Notes: a model not told the origin generated them from the sequence alone. DNA of 64,000 nt from an uncultured Flavobacteriaceae bacterium (GCA_947494715.1 CANLWG010000001.1:682001-746000); one strand, 5' to 3'. Counted from the stretch's first letter, positions 7,580 to 16,721 are shown. Translations and numbers: made by a program.

Positions 7580-9288
7580 TAACCCAAATTGAATTCGCTA
7601 AGGATACGGCCTATCTTGGTATCCAACTGCTGATTCACCTTTTTGAAATTTTCCGCTTTGTCCAAAGCAGCGTTGATGCTGAAGTAGAACTTTATTTTAG
7701 GTTCGGTACCACTGGGTCGTGCTGCCATTCGCGTACCGTCCTCGGTGGTATAGATCAATACATTGGATTTTGGAATATCAATTTCTGATACTTCCCCGGT
7801 AACCAGGTTTTTGGAAGTAGAGGTGTTATAGTCATCCACAATAATCACCTTGGAACCATCTATTTCCTTAACGGGATTTTCCTTAAAATCGACCATCATT
7901 TGTTTAATTTCCGCCGCTCCGTCCATCCCTTTTTTGGTTAGGGAGACCAATTTCTCCTTATAGAAACCGTAATCTACATAGCAATCGATTAAATCCTTGT
8001 AAAAAGAGCTTCCTTTGGACTTGGCATCAGCGGCAATTTCACAGGCCAGTAGGGTGGAGGTCACAGCATCCTTGTCGCGGACAAAATCACCTACCATATA
8101 ACCAAAACTTTCCTCACCACCACCAACGAATTGTTGTTGCGGAAAATCCTTGATCATTTTGCCGATCCATTTGAATCCGGTGAGTGCTGTCTTATATTCC
8201 ACTCCATAGGCGGTCGCCATTTTTTCCAACATCGGGGTGGAGACAATGGTTGTGGCTACAAATTCATTCCCCTTAAAACCTTTTTCCTTTTGTTTTTCCA
8301 AAAGAAATTTTGTCATCAGAACCATGGTCTGGTTGCCATTCAGCAATTCTATTTCCCCATCAAGGTTTCGGACGGCAATACCCAAACGGTCACTGTCCGG
8401 ATCCGTACCTACAACCATATCCGCTTGTATTTGCTCCGCTTTTTTGATGGCCATGGAAAGTGCTTCCGGTTCTTCTGGATTGGGCGACTCCACGGTGGGG
8501 AAATCCCCATCCGGTTTGGCCTGTTCCTCAATGATGGTCACGTTTTTATATCCAGAACGTTCCAAGACCTCTGGAATGGCAGTAATGGAAGTACCGTGCA
8601 AGGCGGTAAAGACAATTTTAAAATCATCCTTTCCAGCCGCATTGAAATTCCCATTGGCAACAGAAGCTTCAATGAACGCTTCATCCACCTTGGTATCGAT
8701 AAGCTCGATCAAGTTTTCATCGGCCTTAAAATTGACATCTTCAAAAGAAAGCTCATTGATTTCGGCGATGATTTCTCCATCCTGGGGAGGTACTATTTGC
8801 CCACCATCTGTCCAATAGACCTTGTAACCGTTATACTCCGGAGGGTTGTGCGAAGCAGTCAATACTATCCCCGCATGGCAACCTAAGTATCGAACGGCAA
8901 AGGAAAGTTCCGGTGTAGTACGAAGTGCCGAAAACAAATATACTTGAATACCGTTTGCAGAAAATACTTCTGCCACGGTTTGGGCCAAGGTGTCACTATT
9001 ATGACGGCAGTCATAGGCAATGACCACTTTTACACCACTATCACCATAGGTTTTTTTAAGGTAATTACTAAGGCCCTGGGTACTTTTCCCTAAGGTATAT
9101 TTGTTAATGCGATTGGTGCCAACGCCCATAACACCGCGCATTCCACCGGTGCCAAACTCCATATTCTTATAGAAACGGTCCTGGAGTTCGTCGGTATTGT
9201 TTTCAATCAAATATTGGATTTCTTTTTTTACGGAAGGGTCAAAAAAATCGGTCAACCAGCTTTTGGCAGATTCTAAAATAGCGTCCAT
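7579..9288 (-). CDS. Phospho-sugar mutase (phosphoglucomutase/phosphomannomutase family)
   Basis: A 569-residue alpha-D-phosphohexomutase that interconverts hexose-1- and hexose-6-phosphates. It shows the catalytic serine loop TASHNPPEYNGYK, the metal-binding loop GTDPDSDRLG, the sugar-binding GGGEESFGY and the phosphate-binding RPSGTEPKIKFY near the C-terminus. The length matches the long PgmB/ManB type common in Bacteroidetes. Its stop overlaps the start of the exporter gene, and the glycosyltransferase gene lies 27 bases upstream, which suggests a shared role in supplying or building surface glycans. Substrate preference (glucose or mannose) is not resolved. Confidence 0.92.
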   Translation of the reverse strand: MDAILESAKSWLTDFFDPSVKKEIQYLIENNTDELQDRFYKNMEFGTGGMRGVMGVGTNRINKYTLGKSTQGLSNYLKKTYGDSGVKVVIAYDCRHNSDTLAQTVAEVFSANGIQVYLFSALRTTPELSFAVRYLGCHAGIVLTASHNPPEYNGYKVYWTDGGQIVPPQDGEIIAEINELSFEDVNFKADENLIELIDTKVDEAFIEASVANGNFNAAGKDDFKIVFTALHGTSITAIPEVLERSGYKNVTIIEEQAKPDGDFPTVESPNPEEPEALSMAIKKAEQIQADMVVGTDPDSDRLGIAVRNLDGEIELLNGNQTMVLMTKFLLEKQKEKGFKGNEFVATTIVSTPMLEKMATAYGVEYKTALTGFKWIGKMIKDFPQQQFVGGGEESFGYMVGDFVRDKDAVTSTLLACEIAADAKSKGSSFYKDLIDCYVDYGFYKEKLVSLTKKGMDGAAEIKQMMVDFKENPVKEIDGSKVIIVDDYNTSTSKNLVTGEVSEIDIPKSNVLIYTTEDGTRMAARPSGTEPKIKFYFSINAALDKAENFKKVNQQLDTKIGRILSEFNLG

Positions 9289-9315
9289 TTAGGAATTTGT
9301 ATTTGAGCCGTAAAT

Positions 9316-10290
9316 TTAAGAAGAATATTGTTCTTCCTGTTTGGCAAAGTTGATTTCTTCCGAAACGTTGTAACGTGGCTCATTTTTTTTGGAACGGATC
9401 ATAATCTCACCGATAAAACCGGCAAGAAACAATTGGGTTCCCAAAATCATAGCGGTAAGGGCAATAAAAAATTGCGGTCGATCCGTAATCAAACGACCGA
9501 ACGGATTTATAAACAGTTTATCAATTCCCAAATAGAGTGCAAACCCGAAACCTACTATAAACATCAATACGCCAAGTGCCCCAAAAAGGTGCATAGGTCT
9601 TTTGCCAAATTTGGATACGAACCAAATAGTTATTAAATCCAGAAATCCATTTATGAATCGTTCCATTCCAAATTTCGTTTTACCGTATTTTCGGGCCTGA
9701 TGCTTGACTACTTTTTCACCAATGTTCGAAAAACCTGCATTCTTGGCCAAGACGGGGATATATCGATGCATTTCCCCACGTACCTCGATAGTTTTTACTA
9801 CGGCTTTTTGAAAAGCCTTTAAGCCACAGTTAAAATCGTGCAACTTTACTCCCGAGGTCTTTCTTGCCGCCCAATTAAAAAGTTTGGAGGGCAGGTTTTT
9901 TGAAAGCAATGCGTCATATCTTTTTTTCTTCCATCCCGAAATTAAATCGAATCCTTCCGAAGTAATTAGGCGATATAATTCAGGGATTTCCTCCGGATTA
10001 TCCTGGAGATCCGCATCCATTGTAATAATGACGTCTCCCTGGGCCGCCTTAAAGCCGGCATGCAGGGCTTGAGACTTTCCAAAATTCCTTAAAAATCGAA
10101 TTCCCTTTATGTAATCGTTATCGTGCGAAAGCCTTGATATAATCTTCCAAGATCTATCCGTACTGCCATCGTCAATAAAGATGACCTCATAGGAAAAACC
10201 ATTGTTCTGCATGACGTTTACAATCCAGTCATGGAGTTCTTGAAGTGATTCTTCCTCGTTGAGCAAGGGGATTACAATGGACAGATTCAT
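9316..10290 (-). CDS. Family 2 glycosyltransferase, DPM1/GtrB-like
   Basis: A 324-residue membrane glycosyltransferase. The N-terminal GT-A domain contains FIDDGSTDRSW and the nucleotide-sugar motif MDADLQDNPEE. The C-terminal part has two transmembrane helices (around 230-255 and 270-300). This is the GtrB/ArnC/polyprenyl-phosphate glycosyltransferase layout, so it probably transfers a sugar to undecaprenyl phosphate on the cytoplasmic face. It lies upstream of the phosphohexomutase, which could provide its precursor. Donor sugar unknown. Confidence 0.88.
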   Translation of the reverse strand: MNLSIVIPLLNEEESLQELHDWIVNVMQNNGFSYEVIFIDDGSTDRSWKIISRLSHDNDYIKGIRFLRNFGKSQALHAGFKAAQGDVIITMDADLQDNPEEIPELYRLITSEGFDLISGWKKKRYDALLSKNLPSKLFNWAARKTSGVKLHDFNCGLKAFQKAVVKTIEVRGEMHRYIPVLAKNAGFSNIGEKVVKHQARKYGKTKFGMERFINGFLDLITIWFVSKFGKRPMHLFGALGVLMFIVGFGFALYLGIDKLFINPFGRLITDRPQFFIALTAMILGTQLFLAGFIGEIMIRSKKNEPRYNVSEEINFAKQEEQYSS

Positions 10291-10331
10291 AGAAAATGGC
10301 TAAGCATCTGCCCAAAAATACAACTTTGCAA

Positions 10332-10853
10332 TTAATAAGCAGGTTTCTGCTTCTTCATGATCAACCCAACGATCAACCCCAATACCAACCCGACTATGAT
10401 GTTAATAATAAGGCCAGCAGGGTAGACCAGCCATTTGAATTTTTTCTGCACTTCTATCCCTTGATCTATTTGTTCCTCCGTAAGTTCTGGATTGTCCTGC
10501 AATGCCTTTTGCTTACCTATTTCATACGCCTTGTCCCAATAATCCGGTTCTATAATGCTAGACTGGATAAAAAAGTAGAGAAGGCCCAAAATTCCGGCAA
10601 CCAGGGCTATTCCCGTTCCTATTTTTAAGGCATCGGAAAGTTTTAGAAACCCTCCACTATCCTTTTTGAATTGTGAAACCCCTAAGGTTATGGCCGCTGC
10701 CGCCAGAATAATGGAAACAATTTGTACGGTAGTGTTTTGTTCATAATGCATGTCCATCGTGAAAAGCATTATCGAAAAAACAATGGACACGAGCCCTAGC
10801 AATAATCCAAAACGAAATGCATACTTCCCTGTTTTTGGTTGATTTTCCTCCAT
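10332..10853 (-). CDS. DUF4199 family membrane protein
   Basis: A 173-residue integral membrane protein with four predicted helices: about residues 12-30, 42-60, 75-95 and 145-165. A charged stretch lies between helices three and four. The arrangement (N-terminal FRFGLLLGL, then GLVLGLIVGLIMKK near the end) matches the Bacteroidetes DUF4199 family, which is usually found beside glycosyltransferases as here. No function has been assigned to the family. It is probably the first gene of a minus-strand operon through the exporter. Confidence 0.75.
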   Translation of the reverse strand: MEENQPKTGKYAFRFGLLLGLVSIVFSIMLFTMDMHYEQNTTVQIVSIILAAAAITLGVSQFKKDSGGFLKLSDALKIGTGIALVAGILGLLYFFIQSSIIEPDYWDKAYEIGKQKALQDNPELTEEQIDQGIEVQKKFKWLVYPAGLIINIIVGLVLGLIVGLIMKKQKPAY

Positions 10854-10952
10854 TTTATAGGTTTTTAGGTTGTTATTAATTTAGTATGTTTTTTAACATT
10901 TTTGTTACATTTAAAGATACAATATTTTGTTTCTCTTTTTTGGGAATTAAAA

Positions 10953-10982
10953 TTGCAGATTTCTGAAAATTGTCTAAATTTG
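10953..10982 (+). promoter_or_regulatory. Promoter of rpmE
   Basis: TTG at 10953-10955, exactly 19 bases, then TAAATTTG at 10975-10982. This is a full match to the Bacteroidetes -33/-7 housekeeping promoter, 37 bases upstream of the rpmE ATG. Confidence 0.75.
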
Positions 10983-11019
10983 CACCACTTTTAGGAAAAG
11001 CATTTAAAGTACTATACCG

Positions 11020-11316
11020 ATGAAGAAAGGGATTCACCCAGAAAACTATAGATTGGTCGCTTTTAAGGACATGTCCAATGACGATGTGTTCATTACCAAA
11101 TCCACCGCTAATACCAAGGAAACCTTGGAAGTGGACGGGGTGGAATATCCGTTGGTGAAATTGGAGATTTCCAGAACATCACATCCATTTTACACCGGCA
11201 AGGCTAAGTTTTTGGATACGGCAGGGCGAATAGACAAATTTAAGAGCAAGTACGATAAGTTCAAAAAGAAACCGGCCGCTCAGCAAAAAGATGCTTCGAA
11301 GGATAAAAGCGAATAA
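11020..11316 (+). CDS. rpmE: 50S ribosomal protein L31, type B
   Basis: A 98-residue ribosomal protein that bridges the large and small subunits. [20 protein letters not shown] and the [19 protein letters not shown] segment are diagnostic of bL31. The zinc-binding cysteines of type A L31 are absent, making it the zinc-independent type B form that Bacteroidetes use as their ordinary L31. The lysine-rich C-terminal tail is typical. A consensus promoter precedes it and a stem with T-tract follows it, so it appears monocistronic. Confidence 0.95.
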   Translation: MKKGIHPENYRLVAFKDMSNDDVFITKSTANTKETLEVDGVEYPLVKLEISRTSHPFYTGKAKFLDTAGRIDKFKSKYDKFKKKPAAQQKDASKDKSE

Positions 11317-11342
11317 AGGATTATCATAGAAAAAATAAGTTA

Positions 11343-11377
11343 GCGCCTCCGACAAAAATCGGGGGCGTAATTTTTTT
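11343..11377 (+). terminator. Intrinsic terminator after rpmE
   Basis: GCGCCTCCGA pairs with TCGGGGGCGT (two G-T wobbles) around a 6-base loop and is followed by AATTTTTTT. The T-tract runs straight into TAATTTTG (11377-11384), a -7-like box for the next gene, so terminator and promoter are fused. Confidence 0.75.
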
Positions 11378-11402
11378 AATTTTGTTCCAAACCATCCCTA
11401 CA

Positions 11403-12578
11403 ATGAATTATGTCCTTTTTGACGGAAGCGTTAGAAACCATTTGCTTCCCTTTACCTTTACAAGGCCGGTAGCCGATATCCGTATTGGAATTTTGACTAT
11501 ACGGGAGAAGTGGGAACACTATCTAGGTACCGGTACAAGCTCCAAAACCGAGGTATATCTACAGGAAAAGTTTCCTTTGGTACTTGAGGAAGAGAATACC
11601 TTTATCAATGCTTCCTTTTTGCCAAATGCGGAATTGACCAACTTGGTAAAAGGGCTAAAGCAAAATGAAGCGATTTATCTGAAGGATGAAGTTATAGCTT
11701 ATTGCACAAACCAAGTTAAGGAAGAAACTAATCTTTCAGGCTTTAAACAAGTGCCTTATGAAGGGGAAGTACTAAGAATAGAACGTACCTGGGACATCTT
11801 TTCCAAAAATGGGGAAGCCTTGCAGGCCGATTTTGATTTTCTTACCAAGGGAAGAAAAAGTGCGCTCATTTCCAATACAAACCAATTGATCTGCCCTGAG
11901 AATATATTCCTGGAAGAAGGGGCAAAAGTGGAATACAGTATTTTAAATGCCACAGAAGGCCCCATCTATTTAGGAAAGGACTCCGAGGTTTGGGAAGGTA
12001 ATCTTATTCGGGGGGCATTGGCCCTGTGCAACAACGCCGTTGTAAAAATGGGAGCCAAGATTTATGGCCCAACTACTGTCGGCCCTTACGGAAAAGTTTG
12101 TGGTGAAATAAGCAACTCGGTAATCTTTGGCTATTCCAGTAAGGGTCATGAAGGATACCTCGGGAATGCGGTATTGGGCGAGTGGTGCAATATTGGTGCC
12201 GATAGTAATAATTCCAACTTAAAAAACAACTATGCCAAGGTACGACTTTGGAACTATGCCACGGAAAGCTTTGAGCAGACGGGTTTACAGTTTTGCGGGC
12301 TTATGATGGGCGATCATAGTAAGACGGCCATCAATACCATGTTTAACACCGGAACTATAATTGGGGTGAACTCCAACATTTATGTACCGGGCTTTCCACG
12401 AAACTTCGTACCTAGTTTTAGTTGGGGTGGGGCCTCTGGTTTTAGTACTTATATGCCCAAAAAGGCGTTTGAGGCCGCCAAGGTAATGATGGCCAGAAGA
12501 CATGTTGAGTTTGATGAAAAAGAAGCCAATATTCTAAACCATGTTTTTGAACTGACCCAAAAATGGCGGAACTACTAA
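11403..12578 (+). CDS. GlmU-family putative sugar nucleotidyltransferase/acyltransferase
   Basis: A 391-residue protein of the Bacteroidetes GlmU-like family. The N-terminal half resembles a nucleotidyltransferase-like domain that begins MNYVLFDGSVRNHLLPFTFT. The C-terminal half is a left-handed beta-helix, with hexapeptide-type repeats around residues 180-340 (for example GAKIYGPTTVGPYGKVCGEI). True GlmU begins with a GxGTRMxS pyrophosphorylase loop that is not seen here, so this is a paralogous family of unproven activity. ATG 11403 is preferred over the upstream TTG because homologues begin MNYVLFD. Confidence 0.78.
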   Translation: MNYVLFDGSVRNHLLPFTFTRPVADIRIGILTIREKWEHYLGTGTSSKTEVYLQEKFPLVLEEENTFINASFLPNAELTNLVKGLKQNEAIYLKDEVIAYCTNQVKEETNLSGFKQVPYEGEVLRIERTWDIFSKNGEALQADFDFLTKGRKSALISNTNQLICPENIFLEEGAKVEYSILNATEGPIYLGKDSEVWEGNLIRGALALCNNAVVKMGAKIYGPTTVGPYGKVCGEISNSVIFGYSSKGHEGYLGNAVLGEWCNIGADSNNSNLKNNYAKVRLWNYATESFEQTGLQFCGLMMGDHSKTAINTMFNTGTIIGVNSNIYVPGFPRNFVPSFSWGGASGFSTYMPKKAFEAAKVMMARRHVEFDEKEANILNHVFELTQKWRNY

Positions 12579-12668
12579 AGTGTTAAGGAGATTTTACCTA
12601 TCCTGTGTCTCGGTTGATTCTGATGCACTTGAAATATGAAACCCTGTAAACCTAAAACAACTTTGCCT

Positions 12669-12676
12669 TATATTTG
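12669..12676 (+). promoter_or_regulatory. Candidate -7 box for mtaB
   Basis: TATATTTG, an exact TAnnTTTG match, lies 11 bases upstream of the mtaB ATG. Transcription would start almost at the start codon, giving a near-leaderless mRNA. No TTG is found at the ideal -33 spacing. Confidence 0.5.
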
Positions 12677-12687
12677 CAGTCCTAAAA

Positions 12688-14034
12688 ATGAAAAAAAAAG
12701 TCGCTTTTTATACACTCGGTTGTAAGCTTAATTTCTCTGAGACCTCTACCATTGCAAGAGGTTTTGTAGCGGAAGGATTTGAGCGGGTAGACTTTTCGCA
12801 ATGGGCGGATATGTATGTTATCAACACCTGTTCGGTAACGGAGAATGCGGACAAGCATTTTAAGACCATTGTACGGCAAGCCCAAAAAACCAACTCTGAG
12901 GCATTTATAGCTGCCATTGGCTGTTATGCCCAATTAAAACCGGAAGAGTTGGCCGCCGTAGACGGAGTGGATTTGGTTTTGGGAGCGACGGAAAAATTCA
13001 AGATTACGGACTATATAAACGACCTTCTCAATAGTCATCCTGAGCGCAGTCGAAGGGTAACCCAAATTCATTCCTGTCAAATAGAGGAGGCCGACTTTTA
13101 TGTAGGTAGTTATTCCATAGGGGATAGGACGCGTGCCTTTTTAAAGGTTCAGGATGGTTGTGATTATAAATGCACCTATTGTACCATTCCCTTGGCACGT
13201 GGCATCTCTAGAAGTGATACACTTGAAAATGTGCTGAAGAATGCTGTCGAAATTTCCACTAAGGGCATTAAAGAAATTGTTTTAACGGGAGTGAATATAG
13301 GAGATTACGGCAAAGGAGAATTTGGTAACAAAAAGCACGAACATACTTTTCTGGATTTGGTAAAGGCCTTGGATAGGGTAGAGGGGATACATCGGCTTCG
13401 GATATCTTCCATAGAGCCCAACCTTTTAAAAAATGAGACGATAGATTTTGTAGCGAACAGCAATTCTTTCGTCCCTCATTTTCATATTCCATTGCAAAGT
13501 GGTAGCGATGAGGTTTTGAAACTAATGCGCAGACGTTATTTAAGTGATCTGTACTTGGAACGAGTTCAGAAAATAAAAAAAATCATGCCCCATGCCTGTA
13601 TTGGCGTAGATGTTATTGTTGGATTTCCAGGGGAGACCGATGCCCATTTTTTGGAAACCTACCATTTCCTGAATGAATTGGACATTTCCTATCTACATGT
13701 GTTTACCTATTCGGAAAGGGACAATACTCCTGCCGCGGAGATGAGCGACGTAGTTCCCAAGAAGATTAGAAGCAAACGAAGCAAGATGTTACGCGGACTT
13801 TCGGCCAAAAAACGGCGGGCTTTTTATGAAAGCCAGTTGGGCACTGTTAGAAGGGTATTGTTCGAGGGGGAAAACAAGGAGGGCTATATTCATGGATTTA
13901 CCGAAAACTATGTAAAAGTCAAAATGCCTTGGATTCCCAAACTAGTAAATACGTTACATGAAATTGAACTGACCGAAATCGATGAGGACGGTTTGGTACG
14001 ATTTGAATTTATTGAAAGTAAAGTAGAGGCATAA
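12688..14034 (+). CDS. mtaB: tRNA t6A37 methylthiotransferase
   Basis: A 448-residue radical-SAM enzyme that adds a methylthio group to N6-threonylcarbamoyladenosine at position 37 of tRNAs. The N-terminal MTTase domain starts KVAFYTLGCKLNFSETSTI, with cluster-binding cysteines at GCK, NTCS and GCYAQ. The radical-SAM motif CDYKCTYC lies near residue 155, and a TRAM domain ends the chain. The family-specific GCKLN motif separates it from MiaB and RimO. Residues 116-124 (SHPERSRRV) are encoded by a genomic repeat inserted in frame in the linker between the MTTase and radical-SAM domains. Confidence 0.92.
   Translation: MKKKVAFYTLGCKLNFSETSTIARGFVAEGFERVDFSQWADMYVINTCSVTENADKHFKTIVRQAQKTNSEAFIAAIGCYAQLKPEELAAVDGVDLVLGATEKFKITDYINDLLNSHPERSRRVTQIHSCQIEEADFYVGSYSIGDRTRAFLKVQDGCDYKCTYCTIPLARGISRSDTLENVLKNAVEISTKGIKEIVLTGVNIGDYGKGEFGNKKHEHTFLDLVKALDRVEGIHRLRISSIEPNLLKNETIDFVANSNSFVPHFHIPLQSGSDEVLKLMRRRYLSDLYLERVQKIKKIMPHACIGVDVIVGFPGETDAHFLETYHFLNELDISYLHVFTYSERDNTPAAEMSDVVPKKIRSKRSKMLRGLSAKKRRAFYESQLGTVRRVLFEGENKEGYIHGFTENYVKVKMPWIPKLVNTLHEIELTEIDEDGLVRFEFIESKVEA
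13034..13058 (+). repeat. Dispersed genomic repeat inside mtaB
   Basis: The 25-base core begins GTCATCCTGAGCGCAGTCG and continues AAGGGT. It matches a short repeat I know to be abundant between genes in many Bacteroidetes and other bacteria. Here it lies within a coding sequence and keeps the frame. A decayed copy lies at 28198-28217 on the opposite strand. Confidence 0.7.
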
Positions 14035-14059
14035 AAAATCCCGCGATTAGCGGGATTTT
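14035..14059. terminator. Bidirectional terminator between mtaB and the acetyltransferase
   Basis: AAAATCCCGC pairs perfectly with GCGGGATTTT around the 5-base loop GATTA and has A/T tracts on both sides. It starts right after the mtaB stop and ends just before the stop of the convergent gene at 14066. Confidence 0.9.
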
Positions 14060-14065
14060 ATTTTT

Positions 14066-14359
14066 CTAGATTCTGATGCCTACCGGTAACATCTCTTTAT
14101 ATTGTCTATTTTTCCGCAGAAAACCTGCTATTTGCGGACTGGTTGGAACAACTCTCTGATTTTGCTCCTGAATGTGATGAAGGACGGATTTTATGAAATC
14201 TTCCTTAAAACCTTCCTCAGTAATTTCTTCAGGTACTACAAGCTTGGTTAAAAAAACCTTTCTTTCTTGCGAGGAGTATTCGATTTTAGCCAAATGTCCA
14301 TTGAGCCTAGCTTCAAATTGACGCAAGAAACTATTGTCCTTGATTTCCATTTCGTTCAT
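14066..14359 (-). CDS. Small GNAT-like acetyltransferase (COG2388 type)
   Basis: A protein of about 97 residues resembling the short YidJ/COG2388 branch of GNAT acetyltransferases. The pattern fits: FEARLNGHLAKIEYSS as the first strand pair, LTKLVVPEEITEEGFKEDFI where the acetyl-CoA loop lies, and VVPTSPQIAGFLRKNRQYKE as the conserved C-terminal block (usually VVPxCxxVxxYxxxHPEY). The usual GxG(I/L)ax loop is degenerate (EEGFKED), so acetyl-CoA binding may be weak. Two ATG codons (14359 and 14350) are possible starts. It converges on mtaB. Confidence 0.65.
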   Translation of the reverse strand: MNEMEIKDNSFLRQFEARLNGHLAKIEYSSQERKVFLTKLVVPEEITEEGFKEDFIKSVLHHIQEQNQRVVPTSPQIAGFLRKNRQYKEMLPVGIRI

Positions 14360-14527
14360 ATAATTTGATTTTAATGTTGGTCTTAGACAAAAAAATCACG
14401 ATATTCTACAATCGTAATTTTCTATATTTTTACTTTGAAATCGAGATGTTGGGGATAACTTGCATTGATTGTACAAAAGTAGGTATAAAAATGGAATTTT
14501 CCTAGTAAAACGCAAAGCCCGGCTTAT

Positions 14528-15190
14528 ATGCATCATAATAAAACCCATGTTTATTTTATGCCGGGCATGGCCGCAAATCCATCTATATTTGAAAACATAG
14601 CACTTCCCAAGGACAAATTTGAACAGCATTTGTTGGAATGGTTTATTCCTGAACAGGGTATGACGCTGGCCGAGTACGCTGTTGAAATGAACAAAAACAT
14701 CGTTCATGAAAATCCGGTACTCTTGGGAGTATCCTTTGGGGGAATGCTAGTTCAGGAAATGGCCAAGTATAACCCCACAAAAAAAACAATCATCGTATCC
14801 AGCGTAAAAAGTACATCTGAATTACCCAAAAAAATGGTCTTTGCCAAATACACAAAGGCACATAAACTTCTTCCCACGGGTCTGGTTAACAACGTAGAAC
14901 TCCTGGCCAAATATGCATTTGGGGAAACCATTACCAAACGTCTAAAGCTTTACGAGCAATATCTTTCCATTAGGAACAAGTACTATATAGATTGGTCCAT
15001 TGATCAAATAGTAAATTGGGAACAGCAAAATTGTCCGGAATGTCTGGTACATATCCATGGTGAAAAAGACCCTGTATTCCCTATCGGAAACATTAAAAAT
15101 TGTATTACCGTAAAAAATGGGACTCATACCATGATCATACATCGGGCCAAATGGTTCAATGAACACCTGCCCACAATTATTTTGGAATAA
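14528..15190 (+). CDS. Alpha/beta hydrolase
   Basis: A 220-residue single-domain alpha/beta hydrolase. The nucleophile elbow is GVSFGG (serine near residue 69). The oxyanion region follows HVYFMPGMAANPSIF near the start. A late acidic residue occurs in HGEKDPVFP, and the catalytic histidine is probably in NGTHTMIIH. The substrate is unknown. The downstream lytic transglycosylase gene begins 43 bases after the stop on the same strand and may be co-transcribed. Confidence 0.8.
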   Translation: MHHNKTHVYFMPGMAANPSIFENIALPKDKFEQHLLEWFIPEQGMTLAEYAVEMNKNIVHENPVLLGVSFGGMLVQEMAKYNPTKKTIIVSSVKSTSELPKKMVFAKYTKAHKLLPTGLVNNVELLAKYAFGETITKRLKLYEQYLSIRNKYYIDWSIDQIVNWEQQNCPECLVHIHGEKDPVFPIGNIKNCITVKNGTHTMIIHRAKWFNEHLPTIILE

Positions 15191-15233
15191 GGGAGTTGTA
15201 TTAATACCTTTGAACAACAACAAATCTGGGAAT

Positions 15234-16193
15234 ATGAGAATAATAAAAAACGTTTTGATGCTTTTGGGTGTATTCTTTGTAGTAAGCACATTGGTCTTTG
15301 CGGTACAAAATACGGTAGAGGAACAAAGTGATGATGCCACGGATGTTGCAGAAAACGACCCTGATAAGAATGTTGCCCAGGAGTATAAAATATCTGCAAT
15401 TGATATTCCGGAGGATTTGAATTTTGCCGGGGAACCAGTGCCACAAAATGATCCGGAAGTGATGGAACGTGTGGATAGGGAGTTTCTGGTAAATACCTAT
15501 TGGCAGTCCAACGCCCTTTTGTTAATGAAGCGCGCCCATAAATATTTTCCCATAATAGAACCCATCCTTGCGAAAAATGGTATTCCAAATGATTTTAAAT
15601 ACTTGGCCGTGGCCGAAAGTGGACTTCAGAATGTGGTTTCCCATGCCGGGGCCACTGGTTTTTGGCAGATTATGAAAGGGACCGGACAGGAGTATGGACT
15701 TGAAGTGAACAAGAATGTTGATGAACGTTATCACTTGGAAAAATCTACCGAGGTTGCTTGCAAATATTTAAATAAGTGGAAAGAGAAATACGGGAGTTGG
15801 ACGCTAACGGCAGCCGCGTATAATGCGGGTCCGGGGGCTATCAACAAATTTATGGGAATACAACAAGTGGGGGACTACTATGATCTTTTACTTGGTCAGG
15901 AAACGGGACGTTATGTATTTCGGATCATGGCGATAAAGGAAATCCTGACCCATCCGGAAAAATATGGTTTTGAAATTGACAAGGAGGATATGTATACTAC
16001 GGTACCCACATTTCAGGTAGAAGTGGATGAACCGGTTTTTAGCTTTGCCGATTTTGCCCAACAGTATGAAATAAATTATAAGATTTTAAAACACCATAAT
16101 CCATGGTTGCGTGAACCACACTTGAACAATGCATCCAGAAAAAAGTATATCCTAGAAATACCCAATAAAGGCTACTATAAAACATCCAAGTAA
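15234..16193 (+). CDS. Membrane-bound lytic murein transglycosylase (SLT family)
   Basis: A 319-residue peptidoglycan-cleaving enzyme. It has an N-terminal membrane anchor or signal (LMLLGVFFVVSTLVFA) and an acidic linker. The soluble lytic transglycosylase domain carries AVAESGLQNVVSHAGATGFW (catalytic Glu in AESG), QIMKGTGQEYGL and AAAYNAGPGAI. The C-terminal tail resembles a degenerate LysM-type segment (FADFAQQYEINYKILKHHNPW), similar to MltD. ATG 15234 is chosen because it places the signal at the N-terminus. It acts in the periplasm in cell-wall turnover. Confidence 0.9.
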   Translation: MRIIKNVLMLLGVFFVVSTLVFAVQNTVEEQSDDATDVAENDPDKNVAQEYKISAIDIPEDLNFAGEPVPQNDPEVMERVDREFLVNTYWQSNALLLMKRAHKYFPIIEPILAKNGIPNDFKYLAVAESGLQNVVSHAGATGFWQIMKGTGQEYGLEVNKNVDERYHLEKSTEVACKYLNKWKEKYGSWTLTAAAYNAGPGAINKFMGIQQVGDYYDLLLGQETGRYVFRIMAIKEILTHPEKYGFEIDKEDMYTTVPTFQVEVDEPVFSFADFAQQYEINYKILKHHNPWLREPHLNNASRKKYILEIPNKGYYKTSK

Positions 16194-16196
16194 CCC

Positions 16197-16712
16197 TTAG
16201 ATTTTTTTCATCTGCTGCTGCATCATTTTTATCTGCTCGGTAAGCATATTGTTCTTGTCCAGCTTTTTAGCTTCTTGAAGTAATGTGGTCGCTTCCCTTT
16301 TACGACGTTTTTGCATGGCTATACCGGCAAGGCTCAGTTTGGCCATCGCTACATCATAATCCATGGTGAGCCCCAATTTTAAGGCTTTTCTGAAATATTT
16401 TTCGGCCTGGGTCAAGTTTTTTTGGGAATGCAGGATACCATGCAAATAATTGTAATACCCTTGCTGTTTGGTAATCAAGGCTGCCTCTGGGTTCTTAATT
16501 TTGTCCAGCCATTTTTGGGTGCCTTCCATATCCTGTTTTCGCATGCGCAAAAAGGCCAATAGAATCATTTCGTTCCTAAAGTATAGGAAGATGAAAATGA
16601 GCGAAAACAAAATCAATGCAATGCCGTTGCCTATATTCCCTTCCGTAAACTGATAAACGGCATAAGCTATAATTAGTCCGGCAATGATTAGTTTAATATT
16701 CTTGTGGAACAT
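16197..16712 (-). CDS. TPR-containing membrane protein, unknown function
   Basis: A 171-residue protein with two N-terminal transmembrane helices (about residues 7-24 and 28-46). A helical cytoplasmic domain follows with TPR-like repeats: AALITKQQGYYNYLHGILHS, then LTQAEKYFRKALKLGL and MAKLSLAGIAMQKRRKREA. It ends with a lysine-rich, coiled tail. It is not recognisable as a named family. The stop lies 3 bases from that of the convergent transglycosylase, and the upstream DUF6263 gene ends 9 bases before its start, so the two minus-strand genes form a pair. Confidence 0.65.
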   Translation of the reverse strand: MFHKNIKLIIAGLIIAYAVYQFTEGNIGNGIALILFSLIFIFLYFRNEMILLAFLRMRKQDMEGTQKWLDKIKNPEAALITKQQGYYNYLHGILHSQKNLTQAEKYFRKALKLGLTMDYDVAMAKLSLAGIAMQKRRKREATTLLQEAKKLDKNNMLTEQIKMMQQQMKKI

Positions 16713-16721
16713 GTTTATACT

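Noticed and set aside
8131-8886. 251-codon plus-strand frame opposite the phosphohexomutase gene
   Set aside because: Long but fully inside the mutase gene on the other strand; the translation shows no domain, signal or promoter.
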